In this document: positions 46,611-52,679 of the stretch, piece by piece | Layout of the letters: every line of letters begins with the position of its first letter | Numbering within the stretch: the stretch's first letter is position 1 | From: Chitinophaga fulva | GTDB taxonomy: Bacteria; Bacteroidota; Bacteroidia; Chitinophagales; Chitinophagaceae | NCBI RefSeq assembly: GCF_012927205.1 | Contig: NZ_JABBGC010000003.1 | Coordinates: 310,001-374,000, forward strand | DNA length: 64,000 nt | Direction of reading: 5' to 3' | Notes under the pieces: generated by a model | What the model saw: only the letters and a program-made list of their open reading frames with translations | Told to the model about the DNA's origin: nothing | The model's database searches: none | Translations under genes and position numbers: made by a program

Positions 46611-46956
46611 ATTCCATAATAGATTGAATTTTCATCTTTGCCGCAAAAGCGTCAATTACCGCCAACACATGATCCCTGTCTTGGGCAGGCAGCTTCTCCA
46701 GCTTACTGAGATATGCTGCCAATACAGGCGAAACACTCCTCTCCTTCTCTTCATCGTTTTGGATATCTCTAATCAGATAATCCAACGTACATTCCAACAC
46801 TTCTGCAATTTTTGCTGCCACTTCGATGGATGGTTTTATGGCGTCCCGTTCATATTTCCCGACCATATCGCCGGTAGTACCAATGGCGACTCCCAACTGT
46901 GCCTGGGTCAGTTTTTTTTCCCGTCTTACCAATGTGACTCTTTGTCCGAATGTCAT
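46609..46956 (-). CDS. XRE-family HTH regulator
   Basis: The 115-aa protein begins with a Cro/C1-type helix-turn-helix (FGQRVTLVRREKKLTQAQLG, then GDMVGKYERDAIKPSIEVAAKIAEVL) and continues into a short helical C-terminal part (ERSVSPVLAAYLSKLEKLPAQD). It is divergent from the SymE/AbrB-like gene at 47208. The 250-bp gap between them contains a 32-bp palindrome and several AAGTC-type half sites, so it may act on that promoter and its own. Single-domain regulators of this sort often serve phage or toxin modules. Confidence 0.88.
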   Translation of the reverse strand: MTFGQRVTLVRREKKLTQAQLGVAIGTTGDMVGKYERDAIKPSIEVAAKIAEVLECTLDYLIRDIQNDEEKERSVSPVLAAYLSKLEKLPAQDRDHVLAVIDAFAAKMKIQSIME

Positions 46957-47138
46957 TAGGGTTAGTGTTTTAAGTACTAAAAATAGGACTTTAAAGTAAA
47001 ACCTTGAACAGCCATAAATCTAATATACGCATGCATTTGGGCTTTTGACTGAAGCAAACAACATGCTTATCTGAATCATATACGCCTTTTTAGACTTATT
47101 ATTTTGACACAATAATGACCTAAACAAGCATAATACAG

Positions 47139-47179
47139 CTTATTGAACTTGTTTAAATAAGTCCAATAAGGTATATTTA
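47139..47179 (+). promoter_or_regulatory. Promoter with overlapping 32-bp palindromic operator
   Basis: The 32-nt stretch 47139-47170 is an almost perfect inverted repeat: outer arms CTTATTG/CAATAAG, inner arms ACTT/AAGT around TTTAAA, with two mismatched pairs. It covers the TTG (47149-47151) that stands 20 bp upstream of TATATTTA (47172-47179), a Bacteroidota-type -33/-7 pair for the gene at 47208. A protein bound there would block the promoter. Single half sites GACTTATT (around 47093) and AGGACTTT (around 46986) lie nearby. Confidence 0.6.
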
Positions 47180-47207
47180 CATCAGATAATCATTTAAAAA
47201 CTACCTT

Positions 47208-47429
47208 ATGCAATATAAAAACAGAGTAGCCAAAATTCACGCTAAGGGGACCCTCAACACGTACGTCCCCTGGCTAAATCTATCCGGCGCATGGTTGGAG
47301 AAAGCCGGTTTTGACGTCGGTGATAACATCGCCATTGCCGTACGTAAGAACGCTATCAAAATCACTGTAGCGCTAAAAGCCCCTAAGCAACAGGAACACG
47401 ACGAGTACTTTGAACCCCAATGGGATTAA
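47208..47429 (+). CDS. SymE-like / AbrB-fold small protein
   Basis: The 73-aa protein carries the SymE core YVPWLNLSGAWLEKAGFDVG followed by DNIAIAVRKNAIKITVAL. SymE proteins share the AbrB/MazE swapped-hairpin fold and are known from type I toxin-antitoxin systems, where SymE is the toxin. Many AbrB-fold proteins are instead VapB-type antitoxins. Here it stands 132 bp upstream of a PIN-domain gene, behind a palindromic operator, which is where a VapB-like antitoxin would sit. Either reading is possible. No antisense SymR-like RNA was recognised. Confidence 0.75.
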   Translation: MQYKNRVAKIHAKGTLNTYVPWLNLSGAWLEKAGFDVGDNIAIAVRKNAIKITVALKAPKQQEHDEYFEPQWD

Positions 47430-47561
47430 TAAAAGTACTGTAACCCCAACCAACCTACGCCTGCATCTAAAGGCGAACAGCATTCATCTTACCCCGCCAC
47501 GGACAACAACCAGGCCTCCCGGCCAGAAAGCAACTAATTGTTAACCTTTAATTGTTGTTTT

Positions 47562-48020
47562 ATGTTAGTTTATACTGATACCTCAGTAATAGGCGGGTGT
47601 TTTGATAAAGAATTCAAAGAACCTAGTCTTGCTCTTTTTGATGAATTTAAAACCGGCACTAAAAAGCTACTCCTGTCAGATCTGGTAAAAATGGAACTTG
47701 GTGCAGCCAACGAACAGGTAAATGCAAAAGTGAACGAAGTGCCGGCACGTTTCAAAGTGGAAATCAAACATACGCTCAAAGCAGGAACATTGGCAGCAGC
47801 TTATATATCCCAGGGCGCAATAAGCGACAAATGCTACAACGATGCCTTGCATATTGCACTCGCCACCGTTCACCAGGCAGATGTATTGGCCAGCTGGAAT
47901 TTTAAGCACATTGTAAATTTAGATCGTATTAAATTGTATAATTTCGTTAATTTACAGTTAGGATACCGATCACTAAAAATCAAGACACCAAGTGCAATCT
48001 TAAAAACCATACAGCCATGA
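47562..48020 (+). CDS. PIN-domain ribonuclease, VapC-like toxin
   Basis: This 152-aa protein has the PIN fold acidic residues: YTDTSVIGG near the N-terminus (Asp5 region), LSDLVKMELGAA in the first third, KCYNDALHIALATV in the last third and VLASWNFKHIVNLDRIKLYN, a common ending of this PIN subgroup. It should cleave RNA. The ATG at 47562 fits the family start (MLVYTDTSV). Its stop overlaps the start of a 41-codon ORF by 4 bp (ATGA), so a partner is translated directly after it, as in toxin-first modules of this PIN subgroup. Confidence 0.85.
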   Translation: MLVYTDTSVIGGCFDKEFKEPSLALFDEFKTGTKKLLLSDLVKMELGAANEQVNAKVNEVPARFKVEIKHTLKAGTLAAAYISQGAISDKCYNDALHIALATVHQADVLASWNFKHIVNLDRIKLYNFVNLQLGYRSLKIKTPSAILKTIQP

Positions 48021-48142
48021 AAAAAAGTCAATACTACGATGTAGTAGTACAAACCAGAAAAGCCAAGGAATGGCGGGATAATACCTCCCCATCACTGAGA
48101 GACCTGAATACATTTAGCCAGCGACTACGCCTATCCCTATAA
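48017..48142 (+). CDS. 41-aa ORF overlapping the PIN gene, truncated antitoxin-like
   Basis: The ORF starts inside the PIN stop codon (ATGA) and reads MKKSQYYDVVVQTRKAKEW before a tail DLNTFSQRLRLSL. Its first part resembles the MKK..YD.V.E.RK..D start of the three small ORFs at 48360, 48673 and 49199. Its tail resembles that of the ORF at 48879 (LNSYSQRLR). Translational coupling to the toxin suggests the cognate antitoxin, but it is shorter than the intact copies and may be a decayed one. Confidence 0.6.
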   Translation: MKKSQYYDVVVQTRKAKEWRDNTSPSLRDLNTFSQRLRLSL

Positions 48143-48359
48143 CCCACCTCGCAGTACAGCATATTTCATACCGCTGTACTCCTTCCCATTACTACTTCCA
48201 CCGTTTTTATTTTGCTATCAGAGATTGTTACATAACAATCCATGCACGGACCATGTCCTTACCTGCTGAATCCAGGTGGTTGTCCCTGTCCTATGATATT
48301 AAACGGGTTCTAGCTAAGACTGGCTGGTACCTCAAGTTTGACCTTTAAACGCTGTAATC

Positions 48360-48518
48360 ATGAAAAAAACTAAAAAATACGACGCCGTAGCTGAAGTACG
48401 GAAGATCAGAGACAAAATGAGCCGCAAATACAGGAACAATCCTGATTTGTTACTGAAGGACCTGAAAAAGGCTTCAGAGGAATTTGATCGAATGCAGGAA
48501 GCGTTGAAGAAACGTTAA
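48360..48518 (+). CDS. Antitoxin-like micro-ORF, copy 1 (52 aa)
   Basis: The ORF encodes MKKTKKYDAVAEVRKIRDKM followed by SRKYRNNPDLLLKDLKKASE and a charged C-terminus. It is a small, highly charged, probably helical protein. Two close relatives follow at 48673 and 49199. The upstream context ACCTTTAAAC...AATCATG is shared with the 49199 copy, so gene and leader were duplicated together. Small proteins of this type (K/R-Y/F-D-x-V...RxIRD) are found as partners of PIN proteins with the SWNFKHIVN ending. The antitoxin role is inference. Confidence 0.65.
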   Translation: MKKTKKYDAVAEVRKIRDKMSRKYRNNPDLLLKDLKKASEEFDRMQEALKKR

Positions 48519-48672
48519 TACAGGGAAAGCTCTTTCCTTATAATGACGGCGTTGGCAGGCATCTTGTGCCTGTCGACGCCATACCCGTCATAAGGACAAA
48601 TGGACTTTTCTTTTTGAGATTATCCTCTTATCGAAATCAGAACTCCACGAAAAATCTTAAAACTTGTCGATT

Positions 48673-48858
48673 ATGAAAAAAGCTAAGAAATATGATGCTC
48701 TAGCCGAGGTCCGGAAAGTCCGTGATGAATTAAGCGTGAAATACAGGAATAACCCCGAACTACTGTTTCGGGATTTGAAGGCAGCAAGAGAACGTTTTCA
48801 TGCTGAAGCAGAGGCCTGCGCTGCAGCCAAACAACAGCTCTCAATCAGGGCTAATTAA
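48673..48858 (+). CDS. Antitoxin-like micro-ORF, copy 2 (61 aa)
   Basis: The ORF encodes MKKAKKYDALAEVRKVRDEL, then SVKYRNNPELLFRDLKAARE and an alanine-rich C-terminal helix absent from copy 1. About two thirds of the first 40 residues match copy 1. The ATG at 48673 is preferred to the TTG at 48664. It is intact. The stretch between copies 1 and 2 holds a possible hairpin (TGACGGCGTTGGC...) but no gene. Confidence 0.65.
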   Translation: MKKAKKYDALAEVRKVRDELSVKYRNNPELLFRDLKAARERFHAEAEACAAAKQQLSIRAN

Positions 48859-48878
48859 TTAGTTAAAGTCATGCGGCT

Positions 48879-48968
48879 ATGAAAAACTATAATCACATAT
48901 TAAGTATCAAATATCCGAACACCACTAACCTGAATAGCTATAGCCAGCGACTACGTACCCTAAATTAA
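48879..48968 (+). CDS. 29-aa ORF sharing the SQRLR tail
   Basis: This very short ORF ends LNSYSQRLRTLN and corresponds to the tail of the ORF at 48017-48142 (LNTFSQRLRLSL). In both cases it is followed by an AACCCACCT sequence and about 220 bp of leader before an MKK-type ORF. It supports duplication of a unit comprising tail ORF, leader and MKK ORF. Whether it is translated is doubtful. The leader 48969-49198 shows no other gene. Confidence 0.4.
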   Translation: MKNYNHILSIKYPNTTNLNSYSQRLRTLN

Positions 48969-49198
48969 CCCACCTTTGGTATAGTATATTTTCTTCATCT
49001 GTATTATTCCCATAATCATTACTCCGCCGTTTCATTTTTAATTGCGGCGATTGTTGTCACCGTGGGCACGACCGTCGGCACTTCGTCATGTATCGACCTG
49101 CTAAATCAGGCAAGGAAGCCCTCCCTTGTGGATATTTGCCTATAGCATGCTGGTCGATTAAAACCTACGCTCCCGTTAAACCTTTAAACTTAATAATC

Positions 49199-49415
49199 AT
49201 GAAAAAAACTAAAAAAATATGATGCAGTGGCCGAAGTAAGAAAAATCAGAGATCGGCTGGGGCCTAAATACTGGAATGATCGTGAATTTATGCGAGCAGA
49301 CTTAAAAATGGCTTGGGAAGAGTTTCATCAGAAGGAGATAGAGCGGAAGAAACAGCAACAGTATGCTTCTCGCTTGACACCACACCTCCAGCGCTGGCCT
49401 GCGTTGTTTTCCTGA
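49199..49415 (+). pseudogene. Antitoxin-like micro-ORF, copy 3, frameshifted in a poly-A run
   Basis: The copy starts ATGAAAAAAACT like copy 1, but has seven A where copy 1 has six (49211-49217), which brings a TGA after seven codons. In the shifted frame it continues YDAVAEVRKIRDRLGPKYWN and on to a stop at 49413-49415. It is either a dead copy, a sequencing error in a homopolymer, or a slippage-controlled gene. The C-terminal part is longer than in the other copies. Confidence 0.6.
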
Positions 49416-49420
49416 ATGGA

Positions 49421-49603
49421 TTATTGAAGTAGGAAGGCAGCCCGATTGCAATAGTCCACTATCCGAGTCAAACCCTTCCAAGCATTATCAGTTGGTGATC
49501 TAATAGCGACAATTCGCCTATAATGCTCTGGATCTTCTATACAGTGGCCGCCTGTTACTACCTGGTCTTCTAGAGTTTTAGAATGAGACCTTTTCTTTTT
49601 CCA
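49421..49603 (-). pseudogene. Small minus-strand gene, apparently frameshifted near its start
   Basis: An open frame of 60 codons with protein-like sequence (LEDQVVTGGHCIEDPEHYRR, then IVAIRSPTDNAWKGLTRIVD) ends at 49421. It has no start codon of its own. Just upstream on the minus strand lie a -7-like TACTTTTG and an ATGATGGAAAAAGAAAAGG in another frame. Deleting one A would join ATG and frame. It looks like a small gene broken by one base, or a sequencing error. The family is not recognised. Confidence 0.45.
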
Positions 49604-50098
49604 TCATTTTATGGCAAAAGTAGACACAAATCGCTTCCTAATGTTCTGATTTTCAGCAAAAATCGATACCCTTCCGCTTACAACATACTTAGTATGTTTG
49701 GAACAAATGTCTATAATAACTCCCTAATCTGTTAACATGCCCACCAATGGGAAATAACATAATTCAATAGTTTTATCATGTGCATCCCAAAACGTGGGTA
49801 AAGAAAATCAGGAAGTAAACTATCCTTGATGAAAGTGCAAAAAAATTTTGATTAACAACCTATTTACATTCGACCAACTCCCAACTGCGTATTATCCGTA
49901 TTGATATCATTTTGATTGAATGAATATCAAAATAATACCGTTTTATTGCTACTATCTGATAATCGCGTCTAAAAATATGGCCGGGTAAATCCATATATAT
50001 TATTCCCCTAATACAACTTTTGAGGTGGAAATAGATATTGTTATGAAAAACCCGCCAAATCTTATTTTTTAATTCAGAATATACCAAAACCTGCTAAA
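49604..50098. other. Non-coding stretch at the start of the AT-rich segment
   Basis: No gene or RNA is recognised here. Base composition shifts to clearly AT-rich within this stretch and stays so to about 56.1 kb. A palindrome-like ACATACTTAGTATGT lies near 49685-49700 and could be an operator for the following gene. Confidence 0.45.
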
Positions 50099-51481
50099 AT
50101 GAACTTTTTAAAGAGATTATGTAGTCCCTACCAATTAAACGAAGTCTTTACACCAAACACCGTAGCAAAATTAACTTATGTCAAGAGGCAGATACTAGAA
50201 GATGATCTAACTAAATACATAGGCTTACCAGGAAAACAAATTGTGGTTTATGGACATTCTGGAAGTGGCAAAACTACCTTAATTCTGAATATACTAAAGA
50301 ATGCTAAAATCAATTATATCAAAACGCATTGCGAAAGTGCAACCACTTTTGATGATCTTTTACTTCAAGCATTTGACAAACTAAACAGATTTTACATTAC
50401 GGAAAAAACGACTAACTATCAATATTCTATTAGTTCCGATTTAAAAGCCGAGTATAAGACTTTGAGTGCAAAGATTTCTGAAAGTAATACCAATTCGAAA
50501 GGGGAAAAATCAGTCAGACTTGTTCCACAACAATTAACTCCTGAGAAACTGGCCCAATTCCTTGGCGAAGTAGAAAGTGTTTGGTTGATCGAGGACTTCC
50601 ATAAAGTAAATGAGGTGGAAAAGAGACGAATAGCCGATGTTATAAAAATATTTATTGATGCGGCTAACGATTCTCCTAAAGTTAAAATTATTTGTATAGG
50701 TGCCGTAGGCACTGCCAGAGAATTAATTGAGCTCGATAACAATCTTAGAAATAGAATTGCTGAAATGTCAGTTCCTTTACTTAAAGATGAAGAAATAAAA
50801 AACTTAATAAAGAAAGGAGATGGACTACTCCATATAAAAATGCCTGATGGATTAATTGAGAAAATTGTTTATTACAGTAATAACCTCGGCTCACTAGCTC
50901 ATCAAATTTGTTATGACATCTGCTACCATGATGGAATAATTAAGTCAAGGATTTTTATGAAAGAAATTCACGAGGAATATTTCCGATCCGCGGTAGAATC
51001 TTATGTTCGAAAAAATTCAGACACGTTTTCAAAATTGTACGATATGATTCTTTCCCAAGAAGGAGGATGGAATATACTCCAGACTTTTGATTATACGGAA
51101 AAAGAACACCTATCTATTATAGAACTAACCAAAGGCGTAAATTATAATAAGAGGTTAAACTGGGAAACTTCTAAAGTTGAAGCTTTACTGCAAAAACTCG
51201 CAACCTCAGAGTTCGAAGAAGTAATTCGATACGACAGAATCACTAGAAACTATTCGATATCGTCACCATTTTTCAAAGCGTTCCTAAAAATGAAATTTGC
51301 GCTTAAAAGAGCAGAAGATAAAGAAGTTCAAAGAAGGAGGCACAGGAAGCGGAAAAATATGATGAACTTACAGGAAACCGGGCTAGTAATTAATGCTCAA
51401 TTTTTTGAGACCTATTATCAATATCTAGACTCATATCTGACCAGAAAACTTACGATTATCGAAAAAGATTCAGAATTGTAG
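50099..51481 (+). CDS. AAA+/Orc1-like P-loop NTPase, unknown role
   Basis: The 460-aa protein has a Walker A motif GHSGSGKTT (residues 52-60), a Walker B WLIEDFH (162-168, acidic residues Glu165-Asp166), a sensor-like ICIGAVGTARELIELDNNLR segment and a C-terminal part suggestive of a winged helix (TRNYSISSPFFKAFLKM) ending in a basic stretch (RRRHRKRKN). It has no signal or membrane segment. The layout resembles AAA_16/Orc1-like ATPases found in defence and mobile loci. It is AT-rich like its neighbours and precedes an unknown 198-aa gene by 101 bp, probably as a two-gene unit. The function is not known. Confidence 0.75.
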   Translation: MNFLKRLCSPYQLNEVFTPNTVAKLTYVKRQILEDDLTKYIGLPGKQIVVYGHSGSGKTTLILNILKNAKINYIKTHCESATTFDDLLLQAFDKLNRFYITEKTTNYQYSISSDLKAEYKTLSAKISESNTNSKGEKSVRLVPQQLTPEKLAQFLGEVESVWLIEDFHKVNEVEKRRIADVIKIFIDAANDSPKVKIICIGAVGTARELIELDNNLRNRIAEMSVPLLKDEEIKNLIKKGDGLLHIKMPDGLIEKIVYYSNNLGSLAHQICYDICYHDGIIKSRIFMKEIHEEYFRSAVESYVRKNSDTFSKLYDMILSQEGGWNILQTFDYTEKEHLSIIELTKGVNYNKRLNWETSKVEALLQKLATSEFEEVIRYDRITRNYSISSPFFKAFLKMKFALKRAEDKEVQRRRHRKRKNMMNLQETGLVINAQFFETYYQYLDSYLTRKLTIIEKDSEL

Positions 51482-51582
51482 ACTTCATTAAAATTAATAG
51501 CGCATTCCCACAATGTTAAGTCTTGATAACCTTCAGGACGTTAAGACTATTGATGTAATCCTTTATACAACAAAATACACAA

Positions 51583-52179
51583 ATGAAAAAACTGTTCAGC
51601 CAAATTGACAAAAAGAAATTCAAACCGAGGTACTTTATTGTTATGGGAAAGTATAAAGATAGCAATGCTTGGGCCCCTATGACATTTGATAATGAAAGCC
51701 AATCCTTTTGCTGGGCTAATCCCTCTGATGCATACCATTCAGATGAAAGCGTTGAGTTATACGACCGTCCTACCGCTATTTATCTACTAGGAGAAACTAT
51801 CCACAAAAAAGACGGTCATTCTGGATTTGACTATCGACTACTTCCAGTGTATACCGGTTTTGAGATAGCACCTAAACTTTACATGATTATGGAGGATCGA
51901 AGAGACGACAAGCCCCTTGTCCCATTATGCAAAGGTGAATATGCTCCTCTTACTTGGGCCAATACCGGCAAAAGTGATCTTCCCTTACCGGAACTTTTCG
52001 ATTTATATTCCGCCCATCGAATGGTGGCCATGCAAAAAAAATGGGAGATTGAAAATAACGTACATCCAGAGGAATACCTGAACATAATTATTGTTCCAAT
52101 GCAGTATAACCCAACTGATTCAATATCGGAGGATTACTTGAACCAGCTGAGTAAACACTTGTTGATAGCGCAACTCTAA
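51583..52179 (+). CDS. Uncharacterised 198-aa protein next to the AAA+ gene
   Basis: I do not recognise this soluble protein. It opens MKKLFSQIDKKKFKPRYFIV and has a repeated use of aromatic residues (NAWAPMTFDNESQSFCWANP), a FDYRLLPVYTGFEIAPKLYM stretch and a C-terminal IIIVPMQYNPTDS segment. No catalytic motif is evident. AT-rich codon use matches the AAA+ gene before it. If the two form a system, this would be the effector or adaptor, but nothing in the sequence shows it. Confidence 0.65.
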   Translation: MKKLFSQIDKKKFKPRYFIVMGKYKDSNAWAPMTFDNESQSFCWANPSDAYHSDESVELYDRPTAIYLLGETIHKKDGHSGFDYRLLPVYTGFEIAPKLYMIMEDRRDDKPLVPLCKGEYAPLTWANTGKSDLPLPELFDLYSAHRMVAMQKKWEIENNVHPEEYLNIIIVPMQYNPTDSISEDYLNQLSKHLLIAQL

Positions 52180-52218
52180 CTAGTCCTGAACATGTATTCT
52201 GATGATTTTGATTAAGTT

Positions 52219-52255
52219 GTGTGAGGCTCCTAAAAATCCAGTGATCCCTCTGGGA
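52219..52255 (+). repeat. Degenerate tRNA-Lys 3'-end copy (att-like)
   Basis: The 37 nt match 31/37 with 56093-56129, i.e. the last bases of tRNA-Lys on the minus strand and its downstream flank, in the same orientation. The core CCAGTGATCCC...CTGGGA is shared. Such a fragment is left when an element integrates at a tRNA 3' end, so it may mark one edge of a 3.9-kb island ending at the tRNA. Sequence after it to 52480 shows no gene. Confidence 0.55.
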
Positions 52256-52480
52256 TTACAGAGAGGGTAAATAGCTTTATCCAAGTTTTACTTATCCTTA
52301 TTTTTATAAGTTTATTTTCAATACTTTATAACACCACTCAATTTTCTAAACTCCTACCTTTATAACGATTAACATCAAGATCACACCAGAGGAAGCAGGG
52401 AAGAAAATTAGGGAGACATAGGGAAAAACGCGGTGAAATGGGTAGCACTGCCGTTGTGCGAAAGGCTACCTATATAGCAT

Positions 52481-52506
52481 AAAGGAGCTGCGTTTGCACC
52501 TCCTTT
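52481..52506 (+). repeat. Imperfect copy of the hairpin found behind the HD-HSP90 gene
   Basis: This 26-nt stretch matches 55581-55606 at 23 of 26 positions in direct orientation. The downstream copy is a perfect inverted repeat and this one has two mismatched pairs. The two copies bracket the 947-aa gene. Nothing else is seen between here and 52679 apart from a TATATTTC box (around 52664) close to the gene start. Confidence 0.55.
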
Positions 52507-52679
52507 ACCTCTTCGGATTTGATGCCATTTAAAATTCCTCTTACATCTTACTCCTACTTTATGAAATTTAGATTACCAAGCTACCATAAAAATCAAAGCA
52601 TCACTGTTGCTTAATAAGCTAATTATCTTAAATTCACAAACACATATAAATAATAAACATATCTATATTTCGTCTTACT

